Below are positions 1-7,671 of a stretch of DNA of 64,000 nt, one piece after another. The position numbers were made by a program, and so were the translations under genes. The notes below the pieces were generated by a model. It was not told the origin of the DNA, made no database searches, and saw only the letters and a list, made by a program, of their open reading frames with translations. Source of the stretch: JAAEPI01 sp964352625 (GTDB taxonomy: Bacteria; Bacteroidota; Bacteroidia; Cytophagales; Cyclobacteriaceae); contig CAYGSD010000001.1 in the NCBI GenBank assembly GCA_964352625.1, forward strand, positions 466,170 through 530,169, written 5' to 3'. Each line of letters opens with the position of its first letter. Position 1 is the stretch's first letter.

Positions 1-2
1 TT

Positions 3-1502
3 TGCATTTATGCGGTGATTCAGATTCGCTCGCTTGATGAGGAAGAACGACGAGCCAAAGCAGGCTATGAAAAGCAAATGGAGGTCATGCTTTTCACACT
101 GAATAATCTTGCCGATGATATGATGAGACTGTGGATGCGGCGGTTATCTGACGACCAGAAGCCAATAGCCATCAATGCGGCGGACCTCACCCTTGGTAAT
201 GAATCGATCCAGCTCCTAGCGCTACGAAATATGTCCTCTGGCGATGCAGCTTTTTATTCCAGCGAGTATGTGACTGTACTCCCCGAAACCGAAAACGCCA
301 TAAACGAATGGTACGCCAAAAAAGACTCCATGTTCTCCCGGCTCGACGAATACATGGAGGCTGGTTTTCAGAAAATCCATGCGGTGGAAGATTGGCAGAA
401 TTTAGCGGGACTTGAGGCAGGACAGGCGGCCATAACAGCCATGCTCTACGATCAGGACTCTACCATGCACAATGCCCTGCTAATCATCGAACCCACCTTC
501 TGGATTGAGCAGATTCTTGGAACGTCTATTCAGGACATGGACGGAGATGGTTTCACCGTGGCAGTTCTGAGCCCAGAACATGATGGCGTCAAAATCGACT
601 TTTCTTCAGGCAACTTTGATACCGATAAGGACTTTGTGAAAAAAGAAATATGGGTCTTGACGAATTCCTATTTGGCGATTCAACCAAAAGGCGAGAGCTA
701 TTACAAAACCATTGAGAAGAGAAGCCAAAACACCATCTACTACCTCCTCTTTTCCCTTTTCATTTTCTTATTCGGCGCGGTGATCATTATCCGAAACATT
801 CGAAACGCATTCAAAATAGCGCAACTCAAATCAGATTTTGTTTCCAATGTCTCACACGAAATCAGGACGCCTCTCTCGCTCATTCGCATGTACTCTGAAA
901 CACTGAAACTTGGCCGCATCACCGACGAGGAAAAGAAGAAGCATTACTACAACATCATCCATCACGAGTCAGGTAGGCTCACCTATCTAGTGAATAACAT
1001 CCTTGATTTTTCCCGCATAGAGGCCAATCAGAAGACCTATCATTTCGAAGAAGGTGATCTCAACGAGCTGGTGCAGTCACTGTGCAAGGACTTCTCATTC
1101 TATTTTGAGGAGAAGAAAGTGGATTTCAAGATTGACCTTTATAAAAGCAAGCTGACCATCTCCATGGATGCGCTAGCACTGGAAGAAGCCATTTCTAATT
1201 TGATTGAAAACGCGATCAAATACGGAGGTGAGGAGAAGCATTTGTCAGTGAGGACGTACATCGAAGAGGACTCAGTGTTCTTGGAAATAGCTGACCAGGG
1301 AATCGGCATACCAACGGACTCTCAAGGACAGATCTTCGACAAGTTCTACCGGGTCGAGAATGCGCTCACCCAAAAAACCAAAGGAACAGGGCTGGGATTG
1401 AGCCTAGTGAAGCACATTGTGCAAGCGCACGGTGGCAAGATCACTGTTGCTTCAAAACTTGGAGAGGGAAGCACCTTCACCATCAAATTTCCACTATTCT
1501 AA
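3..1502 (+). CDS. Sensor histidine kinase, 5' end outside the window
   Basis: Membrane sensor of a two-component pair: it autophosphorylates on histidine and passes the phosphate to the regulator that follows. The frame is open to the window edge, so the true start and first membrane helix are missing. Numbered from the GTG at 15: extracytoplasmic sensor region about 10-240, one membrane helix about 243-262, HisKA with H-box SNVSHEIRTP near residue 281, then HATPase_c with N box NLIENAIKYGG, G1 box DQGIGIP and G2 box GTGLGLSLVKHI. The sensor region matches no domain I recognise, so the signal is unknown. It ends 9 bases before the regulator gene, which indicates co-transcription. Confidence 0.93.
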   Translation, partial: CIYAVIQIRSLDEEERRAKAGYEKQMEVMLFTLNNLADDMMRLWMRRLSDDQKPIAINAADLTLGNESIQLLALRNMSSGDAAFYSSEYVTVLPETENAINEWYAKKDSMFSRLDEYMEAGFQKIHAVEDWQNLAGLEAGQAAITAMLYDQDSTMHNALLIIEPTFWIEQILGTSIQDMDGDGFTVAVLSPEHDGVKIDFSSGNFDTDKDFVKKEIWVLTNSYLAIQPKGESYYKTIEKRSQNTIYYLLFSLFIFLFGAVIIIRNIRNAFKIAQLKSDFVSNVSHEIRTPLSLIRMYSETLKLGRITDEEKKKHYYNIIHHESGRLTYLVNNILDFSRIEANQKTYHFEEGDLNELVQSLCKDFSFYFEEKKVDFKIDLYKSKLTISMDALALEEAISNLIENAIKYGGEEKHLSVRTYIEEDSVFLEIADQGIGIPTDSQGQIFDKFYRVENALTQKTKGTGLGLSLVKHIVQAHGGKITVASKLGEGSTFTIKFPLF

Positions 1503-1511
1503 CGCAGCACT

Positions 1512-2195
1512 ATGACCAAAATACTTGTGGTAGATGATGAACCAGCAATGAGAGAAGGTCTCTCGGACAACCTTGTTTTCGAGGGGTATCACGTGGATAT
1601 GGCGGAGAATGGAGCTGTTGCATTGAGCTTGATGACGGCCAACAAATACGATCTGGCCGTCCTCGATTTGATGATGCCGGAAATGTCAGGGTTTGATCTG
1701 TGTAAAAAACTTCGGTCGAGTGGAGACGAAACACCCATCATTTTCCTGACTGCCAAGGGCGAAGAGATTGATCGGGTGGTAGGGCTGGAACTGGGTGCGG
1801 ATGATTACATCACCAAGCCTTTCAGTTTGCGGGAGTTGCTGGCACGAGTGAAAGCGATTCTCCGACGGGCTCAGACCAATGGAAATAGCACAGCAGCCAC
1901 CTTTGAACGAATCGGGTTGCTGGAGGTGGACTTCCAAAACTACCAAGCCAAAAACAGCGACGGAGAAGTGAAGCTTTCGCACAAGGAGTTTGAAGTGTTG
2001 CACTTTCTGAACGAGAACAAACAAAAGGCCGTGAAGCGTGACGACCTCCTCAAGAACGTCTGGGAATACGACGAATACCCAACCACTCGCACTGTGGACA
2101 ACTTCATTCTAAGGTTGCGACAGAAGATCGAAAAGAACCCGAACGACCCGAAAATCATCCTTACCGTGCACGGAATCGGCTACAAACTGATCTAA
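1512..2195 (+). CDS. OmpR/PhoB-family response regulator
   Basis: DNA-binding partner of the upstream kinase, 227 residues, the usual length. The receiver domain (about 1-120) has the acidic pocket VVDDE (D8, D9), phosphoacceptor D52 in LAVLDLMMPE, T80 and K102 in DDYITKPF. The C-terminal winged helix (about 130-226) has the typical LSHKEFEVLHFL start and the recognition-helix region TVDNFILRLRQKI. Family members usually bind tandem direct repeats spaced one helical turn. Such an array lies 10 bases after this gene's stop codon (2206-2244), so the genes after it are the likely targets (inference). Confidence 0.95.
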   Translation: MTKILVVDDEPAMREGLSDNLVFEGYHVDMAENGAVALSLMTANKYDLAVLDLMMPEMSGFDLCKKLRSSGDETPIIFLTAKGEEIDRVVGLELGADDYITKPFSLRELLARVKAILRRAQTNGNSTAATFERIGLLEVDFQNYQAKNSDGEVKLSHKEFEVLHFLNENKQKAVKRDDLLKNVWEYDEYPTTRTVDNFILRLRQKIEKNPNDPKIILTVHGIGYKLI

Positions 2196-2205
2196 TTTTC
2201 GATCC

Positions 2206-2244
2206 TGTGACATCTTGTGACATCTCTTTACACAGCTGTTACAC
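2206..2244 (+). promoter_or_regulatory. Four-unit direct-repeat operator array
   Basis: Two perfect tandem copies of TGTGACATCT (2206-2215, 2216-2225) are followed by CTTTACAC at 2226 and TGTTACAC at 2237. The unit starts are spaced 10, 10 and 11 bp, one helical turn each, with consensus close to TGTKACAY. PhoB/OmpR regulators bind direct repeats in this layout. The array ends where the -33 box of the next promoter would be, fitting an activator that replaces it. The repeats are seen directly; the binding protein is inferred. Confidence 0.6.
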
Positions 2245-2264
2245 CCCATAACATCCCTTGCAGC

Positions 2265-2272
2265 TAAGTTTG
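2265..2272 (+). promoter_or_regulatory. Bacteroidota -7 element before the protease gene
   Basis: TAAGTTTG fits the TAnnTTTG consensus exactly. No TTTG lies 17-20 bases upstream; the direct-repeat array occupies that place. The expected start site near 2278 gives a leader of about 28 bases to the ATG at 2306. Confidence 0.55.
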
Positions 2273-2305
2273 GGTTTAAGTAGTCAGAACAGAAACTCAA
2301 ACGCC

Positions 2306-2848
2306 ATGACTACCAAATCCATACTACTGATGATCGCTGCATTGCTCACACATTTTTTGATCGCCCAAACCGCATACCACGAGGTGGCCAGCTACCGTGG
2401 CAAGCCCATCATTCAGATGACGATCAACGAGAAAGTAGCATGGGTGCTTTTGGACACTGGAGCAGACATCACGGTGCTAAACTCCGCCCACAAGGAAGAA
2501 TACGAGTTCGGCACTTTCGTGAAACACGATGAAAACCTCAGTGTCCCCGGATTTGGTTCTACAAACAACAAACTTGAAAGAGCACACCATGTGAAAGTAT
2601 TCTTTGGTGCGACCCGGTTGCACGGCTCTTTTTTAGCTTTCGATATCAGTCATGTGTCCAATTCCATCAGAAGCAGAACGGGAAAAGAAATATCGGCCAT
2701 CATTGGCACGGATTTGATGAGAAAGTACGGCTTTGTAATAGACCTAAGAAATGGAACCGCTAGCATGGTCCAGCGTATAGACAATAAAGAAATTCGAAGA
2801 TCTGCTCGCGATCAGAAATTCGCATTGAACTTCAACGAGCCACGCTAG
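2306..2848 (+). CDS. Secreted retropepsin-like aspartic protease
   Basis: Predicted aspartic protease of the retroviral/clan AA type, 180 residues, acting as a homodimer with one catalytic Asp per monomer. Signal peptide about 1-20 (hydrophobic core, cleavage near LIA-QT). The catalytic motif is LLDTGAD with D50, and the second flap-side motif is AIIGTDLM near the C-terminus, both canonical. An upstream TTG (2258) would extend the frame but would lie upstream of the -7 element, so ATG 2306 is preferred. Only one base separates it from the next gene. It is likely controlled by the adjacent two-component pair through the repeat array. The substrate is unknown; the exported neighbour is a possible candidate. 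Confidence 0.8.
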   Translation: MTTKSILLMIAALLTHFLIAQTAYHEVASYRGKPIIQMTINEKVAWVLLDTGADITVLNSAHKEEYEFGTFVKHDENLSVPGFGSTNNKLERAHHVKVFFGATRLHGSFLAFDISHVSNSIRSRTGKEISAIIGTDLMRKYGFVIDLRNGTASMVQRIDNKEIRRSARDQKFALNFNEPR

Positions 2849-2849
2849 A

Positions 2850-3914
2850 ATGAAAAAAATTGTCCTTTCGACGGTAGTCCTCTTTATGTCATGTTTAAAT
2901 CCACTGCTTGCGCAGGAAAAGGAGAATAGTCGCTTCTGGAGCATAATTGAGGACTACCTAGGGGACTTTTCCGTCGATCTCAAAGGCGAAACACGCATGA
3001 GCATTGAGTTCCCCCACCGATGGAAATTCAAAATTGGGAATGACGAAAAATGGGCATCTCCAGCACTGGACGATTCGAGGTGGATTGACATCCGAGTCCC
3101 CTACGACTGGGAAGATGACGGCTTCAATGGATACGATGGATACGCATGGTACCGCATCACCTTTGATGGAAGAAAGCTAAATCCAAAAGATGTGCACTAC
3201 CTAAATGTTGGCTACATCGACGATGTGGATGCCACGTACATTAACGGCTACTTCGTGGGAAAATCTGGGGGCTTTCCTCCAAAATTCAGAACCGCTTACA
3301 ATGCCGAACGAGAATACTTCATCAGCAATGACCTCATCAACTTCAAGGGTGAAAACGTGGTAGCTGTGAAAGTCTATGACGAATATCACAATGGAGGAAT
3401 CGTGAAAGGCCGTCCTGGAATATATGTTGCCAATCTTGAGAACAAAGTAAGTCAGCAGCTGCAGGGCGTCTGGAAATTCTCTGCGAACAATCACAAAGGA
3501 GCAGAAGACCCAAGCTTCAGCGATGAAAACTGGGACGACCTGACCGTGCCGGGCCTCTGGGACCACCAGGGCTATCGTTCGCTGGACGGCACGGCCTGGT
3601 ATCGCAAGACCTTCAACCTGACGTTCGATTACGAGAGTGATGAGACCTACTACCTGATCCTTGGACAAATCGATGATTTTGATGTGACCTATCTGAACGG
3701 TCAAGAGATAGGCGAAACCAATGACTGGAAAGGCTATGGAGATAGTGAATCTTACATCACTCCTCGCGTGTACAAAATCCCGCGCGGACTCCTCAAAGCA
3801 CGAAGCTCTAATACTATCGCCGTGAAGGTCACTGACATTGGAAACAATGGCGGCATCTACAACGGTCCCGTGGCAATTATGACTGCTGATCAGATTCGAA
3901 ACATAGATCGCTAA
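2850..3914 (+). CDS. Secreted protein with two GH2-type beta-sandwich domains
   Basis: 354 residues with a signal peptide (cleavage near LLAQ-EK; the Cys at MSC is not a good lipobox). Two similar halves, about 45-190 and 200-345, each contain a W-K-F core, a DDS/DEN-W element (DDSRW, DENWD), VP-W-D, AWYR and a YIDDVDATYING or QIDDFDVTYLNG strand. This is the galactose-binding-like jelly roll at the N-terminus of GH2 beta-galactosidases, here duplicated and without any catalytic barrel. It probably binds glycans rather than cutting them. It is the second gene after the retropepsin in the regulated operon. Its last codons recur as a fragment at 9120-9155. Confidence 0.75.
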   Translation: MKKIVLSTVVLFMSCLNPLLAQEKENSRFWSIIEDYLGDFSVDLKGETRMSIEFPHRWKFKIGNDEKWASPALDDSRWIDIRVPYDWEDDGFNGYDGYAWYRITFDGRKLNPKDVHYLNVGYIDDVDATYINGYFVGKSGGFPPKFRTAYNAEREYFISNDLINFKGENVVAVKVYDEYHNGGIVKGRPGIYVANLENKVSQQLQGVWKFSANNHKGAEDPSFSDENWDDLTVPGLWDHQGYRSLDGTAWYRKTFNLTFDYESDETYYLILGQIDDFDVTYLNGQEIGETNDWKGYGDSESYITPRVYKIPRGLLKARSSNTIAVKVTDIGNNGGIYNGPVAIMTADQIRNIDR

Positions 3915-4075
3915 TTGACAAGACTTCCTTCAAAAAAAAACGGATGCCTATCCGGCAACAAACGGATAACTATCCAATGAGCAACGGATAGCTATCCGAT
4001 TAAGATTGGATAGCTATCCGATTTCGAGGTGCATATGACCACTGGGATGCATGCGGTAAAGTAGCGTGGGACAAT
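3879..4075 (+). repeat. Segment duplicated at 9120-9268 (longer copy)
   Basis: This stretch holds the last 11 codons of the beta-sandwich gene, an A-rich tract, a palindrome array and a tail including GGGATGCATGCGGTAAA. The same order recurs at 9120-9268. The coding parts align base for base over 36 positions. The second copy has two palindrome units fewer. Fills the gap to 4254 together with the hairpin repeat at 4080-4110. Confidence 0.8.
3941..4020 (+). repeat. 22-bp tandem array of four palindromes
   Basis: Four 14-bp palindromes of the type CGGATAGCTATCCG start at 3941, 3963, 3985 and 4007, exactly 22 bp apart, with unrelated 8-base spacers. Units 1 and 3 are CGGATGCCTATCCG and CGGATAGCTATCCG; units 2 and 4 each differ at one end base. 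The A-tract just before it makes the first unit look like a terminator for minus-strand transcripts. It has no T-run for plus-strand use. The period of two helical turns suggests protein sites on one face of the DNA. Confidence 0.75.
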
Positions 4076-4079
4076 AAGT

Positions 4080-4110
4080 ACACGCGTCACAGACGCACGC
4101 CAACGAGGGG
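4080..4110 (+). repeat. Dispersed hairpin repeat, copy 1
   Basis: Core ACACGCGTCACAGACGCACG followed by CCAACGAGGGG. GCGTC and GACGC pair as a short hairpin. Same family and same orientation as 5101, 7746, 9085 and, in diverged form, 9330. It lies just upstream of the toxin-antitoxin-like pair. Confidence 0.75.
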
Positions 4111-4254
4111 ATAAAACATATAAAACTTTAGAAAGGTGAAATATGTAATAGGGGCAATAAATGTAAGACGAGTAAAATATTTATTTATTTTGCAGACGTA
4201 ATAAGGGGTACAAGTTTTTAGAATACTCTTATTAACACACTAAACGAGCAAGCC

Positions 4255-4410
4255 ATGGCATTATCAATTAAACAAGCACCTACTCTAGAGGGTAAAGAGG
4301 CAAAGGAGTTTAATGAGCAAATTGTTAAGGCTGAATCAAAAAAGAAATCCATCAGCTTCAGCAAAGAGGTTTCCATTGCTCAAAGAATTCTCGCAAAATC
4401 TAACGGCTAA
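4255..4410 (+). CDS. Small protein, possible antitoxin of the GNAT pair
   Basis: 51 residues: ATG start, Lys-rich, no cysteine, no membrane segment. The N-terminal part carries PTLEGKEAKEF; I recall a similar P-x-L-x-G-x-x-A-x-x-F pattern in small Bacteroidota proteins next to acetyltransferase genes, but cannot verify it here. The C-terminal half (SFSKEVSIAQRIL) looks helical. It does not show the ribbon-helix-helix pattern of the DUF1778 antitoxins known for GNAT toxins. Its stop codon is 5 bases before the TTG start of the acetyltransferase, so translation is probably coupled. The antitoxin role is inferred from gene order and size. Confidence 0.6.
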   Translation: MALSIKQAPTLEGKEAKEFNEQIVKAESKKKSISFSKEVSIAQRILAKSNG

Positions 4411-4415
4411 AGTAA

Positions 4416-5021
4416 TTGTCGTTTCTAGAAGCGAAGACCAAATTCTCAGCATTAGGAGAAACACTACTTCCCCACGTTCAACAGTTTGATTGCGGTAATG
4501 AAGATTTGAATGAATTCTTCAAGGAAGATTGTATCAAATACTCGGAGCAGCTATTGGGCAAAACCTACTGCTTTCACCTTGAAGAAGATGAGAGTAAAAT
4601 AGTAGCCTTGTTCACTGTATCCAATGATAGTCTCAAAGTAAGAGACTTACCGAGAAGCAGAAAGGAAAAAGTGATACGAGAGATGCCAAGAGGAAAACAT
4701 ATCTCATCCTACCCTTCCGTGCTGATCGGTCGATTAGGCCTTAACAAAGAATATAAAGGGATTATAACAGATGGTAAATCCATAGGTGATGAGCTTATGG
4801 ATTTCATAAAGGCATGGTTTGTCCACCCTAACAATAAGACAGGTTGCAGATTTGTGGTAGTTGACGCCTATAATGAAGACAAAGTACTTGGGTATTATCA
4901 CAGAAATGGATTCAGAACCCTCTTCAGCACGGAAGATCAAGAAGCCAACTATTTTGGAAGAGATGAAGCCAGAACACGATTGATGTACTTTGATCTGATT
5001 ACGCTGAACCCATCAGAGTAA
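4416..5021 (+). CDS. GNAT acetyltransferase, TacT/AtaT-like candidate toxin
   Basis: 201 residues with the layout of GNAT toxins that acetylate the amino acid on charged tRNA. The N-terminal element FDCGNEDLNEFF (about 24-35) is typical of the TacT group. Motif A follows around R106 (LIGRLGLNKEYKG, then GKSIGDELMDF), although the usual Q/R-x-x-G-x-G/A is loosened. Motif B is AYNEDKVLGYYHRNGF, with Tyr160/161 in the place of the catalytic Tyr. The frame has a TAA immediately before TTG 4416 and no ATG until residue 90, so the TTG start is forced. Poor initiation after the small upstream gene fits a toxin kept low. An ordinary acetyltransferase remains possible. Confidence 0.75.
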   Translation: MSFLEAKTKFSALGETLLPHVQQFDCGNEDLNEFFKEDCIKYSEQLLGKTYCFHLEEDESKIVALFTVSNDSLKVRDLPRSRKEKVIREMPRGKHISSYPSVLIGRLGLNKEYKGIITDGKSIGDELMDFIKAWFVHPNNKTGCRFVVVDAYNEDKVLGYYHRNGFRTLFSTEDQEANYFGRDEARTRLMYFDLITLNPSE

Positions 5022-5356
5022 AACTTGAGTCAGTTGAGTTGGTTGAATAAAGTGGTAGGAAGGAAAGTTGCCAACCCTCCTGCCGGTAGAGAGCACACGC
5101 GACACGCGTTACTGACGCGCAAGCGAGGGATTGAAATTGTTGAATGAAAAGAAGCCTAATGAATTTAGGAAAACAATTTTCACTAAAGAAACGGTTAGAC
5201 ATTGGAATTAAAGTAGGTGAATCAACTTTTGGTAAATACCCCTCGCTTCACGCCGAGGTGGTTACACTAAAAATTAACAAGCATATGGCCTGTCAAACGG
5301 AATGAAATCCACAGGAAGGTTTCATCTTTCTCTGCAAGCGATTATTTTCGTCAGAC
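5022..5356 (+). other. Intergenic stretch with a hairpin repeat
   Basis: 335 bases without a convincing gene. It holds the hairpin repeat at 5101-5130. A 48-codon frame at 5159-5305 has no recognisable features and I do not call it a gene. GCCAACCCTCCTGCC at 5070-5084 resembles GCAACCCTCCT after the third repeat copy (7790-7800), so the repeat unit may be longer than its core. Confidence 0.6.
5101..5130 (+). repeat. Dispersed hairpin repeat, copy 2
   Basis: GACACGCGTTACTGACGCGC followed by AAGCGAGGGA: the CGCGT / ACGCG arms pair. Same orientation as the other copies. Together with copy 1 it brackets the small-protein/GNAT pair. Confidence 0.7.
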
Positions 5357-5944
5357 ATGGAAACCTATCAGGGCACTCAAACCTTTACGCCTTCTTCCAC
5401 CGAAGAATGGAGAGCATGGCTAGAAGAAAATCATGACCGACTTGAAACAGTCTGGGTAATCTTTTACAAAAAAGGCAGTGGAATTCCTTCGATTACATGG
5501 AGTGAAGCTGTAGATGAGGCGCTCTGCTTTGGCTGGATCGATAGCAAACCCAACAAGCGAGATGAGGCGAGTTATTATCGTTTCTTCTCTCGGCGGAACC
5601 CCAAAAGCAACTGGAGTAAAATCAATAAAGAAAAAGTGAAAAACCTACTTGCTGACGGTCGAATGAATCCAACTGGTTTGGAAATGGTGAAGCTGGCAAA
5701 GGAATCAGGAACGTGGGATGCACTCAATAAAGTGGATAATCTTATCGTGCCTGAAGATTTGCAGGAATTATTTGATCAGAACCTTGTAGCACTTAGACAT
5801 TGGGAGAAATTCCCCCCTTCCTCTAAAAAAATCATCCTTGAATGGATTCTAAATGCCAAGACTGATAAAACCAGACTAAAACGAATAACTGAGACAGTAG
5901 AAAATGCTGCAGAGAACATCAGGGCAAATCATTATCGCACTTAA
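5357..5944 (+). CDS. YdeI/OmdA-like protein
   Basis: 195 residues, soluble, of the YdeI/OmpD-associated family. Family hallmarks seen: F-x-S-x-x-E-W-x-x-W-L near the N-terminus (FTPSSTEEWRAWLEENH), the turn SEAVDEALCFGWIDS (about 55-69), the basic run FFSRRNPKSNWSKIN and an Arg/Lys-rich C-terminal helix with LKRITETVENA. Members are linked to stress and antimicrobial-peptide tolerance, but no activity is established. It stands alone: 36 bases before the next gene, which has its own GTG start. Confidence 0.85.
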   Translation: METYQGTQTFTPSSTEEWRAWLEENHDRLETVWVIFYKKGSGIPSITWSEAVDEALCFGWIDSKPNKRDEASYYRFFSRRNPKSNWSKINKEKVKNLLADGRMNPTGLEMVKLAKESGTWDALNKVDNLIVPEDLQELFDQNLVALRHWEKFPPSSKKIILEWILNAKTDKTRLKRITETVENAAENIRANHYRT

Positions 5945-5980
5945 TAATTCTAACTCATCGATTGGTTGCATCTTTAATGC

Positions 5981-7105
5981 GTGAATGCTCTTAACACCAT
6001 ATTAATTGTCATTTTAAGCATTGGGCTTACTCAGGGCGTCATATTTGGAATCATCGTTTGGCGTAAATCCGAAAGCAGTCAAGCCAATAAATACAAGGGG
6101 ATTCTTCTTTTATTGCTGTCTTATGGCCTACTCAATCAAGTGCTCAGATTGTTTGACATTGGCTACTATGACACCTACTATCATCTTACACTTGACCTCA
6201 ATTGGTCTTACGGACCTTTGCTTTATTTATACGTAAAAGCACAGGTCACGCCTGATTTTAAATTTTCCAAAAAGTATCGATGGTTACTGCTCCCTCTTTT
6301 GATTCAAGTCATTTGCAGCATCTATGTGCGGTCTCAGAATTTCTATTGGGACGGCACCAGAGAAAGTCTGACTTGGCTCGGTTACTGGGGCTATCACTAT
6401 TGGATGAACTTTTCGAGTGTTCCTATTATCGCCAGTATTCTCATCATCTACTTCTCCATCAAGTCACTTCGATTGCTGAATCAGTTGCCCGAGCATGATG
6501 TAATCGAGAAGAACCTGAGATGGGTAAAAAATCTCGTCATAGGATTTGCAGCATACTACGCATTGGTTCTGGTCATATTGATCACCGATCTTTCCATCTA
6601 TATGAGCCAAGTGAGCATCTGGTATTTCTATCATACAAGATTTTTTTATTACCCATTTTTTATTGGGATGGCAGTCCTACTTTATTGGTTTGGGATATCA
6701 AGTGTTCTCAAGGAAGATCAAAGGGTGCTGAAAGTCCGTAAGAAACTCAGCATATCTGAGCTAGAAAGCTTGGAGGAAATCGCCGAGAAACTTCAGATTG
6801 CCATGAAGGTTGATTTAACCTTCAAAGACCCAGAGCTGACCGTAACCAGTCTTGCAGAAAAACTAAGCATCAAATCCTACCTACTCACTAAGACACTCAA
6901 TGAAGTGTTGCATAAGTCCTTCACGGACTATGTCAATGAATTCCGTGTTGCCGAAGTAGATAAACTAGTCAACGATCCGTCCAATGATAAATTCACTTTG
7001 CTTTCACTTGCCTATGAGGCAGGGTTCAATTCTAAATCCTCCTTCAATCGTGCTGTTCAGAAACATTTAGGAATTGCACCAAGTCAACTAAAACGAAATA
7101 ACTGA
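5981..7105 (+). CDS. Membrane-bound AraC-type regulator
   Basis: 374 residues. The first about 245 hold seven predicted membrane helices; the last about 110 form an AraC double helix-turn-helix (SLAEKLSIKSYLLTKTLNE, then SLAYEAGFNSKSSFNRAVQK and the closing G-x-x-P-S-x-x). A DNA-binding protein anchored by seven helices is a common Bacteroidota design and probably senses a membrane or lipid-soluble signal. The start is forced to GTG 5981 because an in-frame TAA lies two codons upstream. The small secreted protein 119 bases downstream is a plausible target (inference). Confidence 0.9.
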   Translation: MNALNTILIVILSIGLTQGVIFGIIVWRKSESSQANKYKGILLLLLSYGLLNQVLRLFDIGYYDTYYHLTLDLNWSYGPLLYLYVKAQVTPDFKFSKKYRWLLLPLLIQVICSIYVRSQNFYWDGTRESLTWLGYWGYHYWMNFSSVPIIASILIIYFSIKSLRLLNQLPEHDVIEKNLRWVKNLVIGFAAYYALVLVILITDLSIYMSQVSIWYFYHTRFFYYPFFIGMAVLLYWFGISSVLKEDQRVLKVRKKLSISELESLEEIAEKLQIAMKVDLTFKDPELTVTSLAEKLSIKSYLLTKTLNEVLHKSFTDYVNEFRVAEVDKLVNDPSNDKFTLLSLAYEAGFNSKSSFNRAVQKHLGIAPSQLKRNN

Positions 7106-7224
7106 GGTGTCAATTTCCCAAATGAGACCAAAAGCTCCTTTCAAGTAGGTTTCAATTTGCTAATTGAGACAATTGACAATGACCACTTGTAGAGTATTGC
7201 CTCACATTTATAACAATAAACAAA

Positions 7225-7608
7225 ATGATGAAAGCAATTTTAACATTAGCAATTGGTCTGGTTCTTTTTGGAAATGAATTAAAAGGACAGGATTCACCAG
7301 AAGTTTTAATCGGCACATGGAAACTGGACATGAGTCCGCACATTGAAGATGATGACAACTTCGCGATGATGGAAATTACGAAAGTGACCGGATCAGAGAT
7401 GAAGGGCACTTTTTACCGTGAGGGTGTGAAACTGAGAGAAGGAAGGATCAATACCCAACGAGGGATTGTGTATGGGGCTCTGATATCAGGTGACAACAGT
7501 GGCGAGTATAATACGACCTTCTACTATGAAGATGGAAAGCTGTACGGCTCCACGCATGCAATCGAGCGGGGGTTCCTATCTGTATGGATCGCCACCAAGG
7601 AAAAATAA
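7225..7608 (+). CDS. Small secreted protein, lipocalin-like fold likely
   Basis: 127 residues, signal peptide about 1-21 (cleavage near LKG-QDS). The mature part starts with LIGTWKLDMSP and alternates short beta strands (MKGTFYREG, GIVYGALISGDNSGEY, KLYGSTHA), as in small lipocalin-like or DUF-type beta-barrel proteins of Bacteroidota. Function unknown. It follows the AraC gene in the same direction and has its own terminator. Confidence 0.7.
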   Translation: MMKAILTLAIGLVLFGNELKGQDSPEVLIGTWKLDMSPHIEDDDNFAMMEITKVTGSEMKGTFYREGVKLREGRINTQRGIVYGALISGDNSGEYNTTFYYEDGKLYGSTHAIERGFLSVWIATKEK

Positions 7609-7610
7609 AG

Positions 7611-7645
7611 AAAATGGACATGGTTAATAGTACCATGTCCATTTT
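7611..7645 (+). terminator. Rho-independent terminator
   Basis: AAAATGGACATGGT (7611-7624) pairs perfectly with ACCATGTCCATTTT (7632-7645) around a 7-base loop, and the 3' arm ends in a T-run. It starts 2 bases after the stop codon of the small secreted protein. Confidence 0.9.
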
Positions 7646-7671
7646 TCACACCCATCAAATGATCTATGTAA

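Noticed and set aside
3201..3704. 167-codon antisense frame in the beta-sandwich gene
   Set aside because: No recognisable domain, and it is fully covered by a well-supported gene.
3941..4020. CRISPR array or terminator at the palindromes
   Set aside because: The units are 22 bp apart with 8-base spacers, far too short for CRISPR, and no T-run follows on the plus strand.
5159..5305. 48-codon frame after hairpin copy 2
   Set aside because: It starts with ATG but has no signal peptide, helix pattern or known motif, and it lies in repeat-rich DNA.
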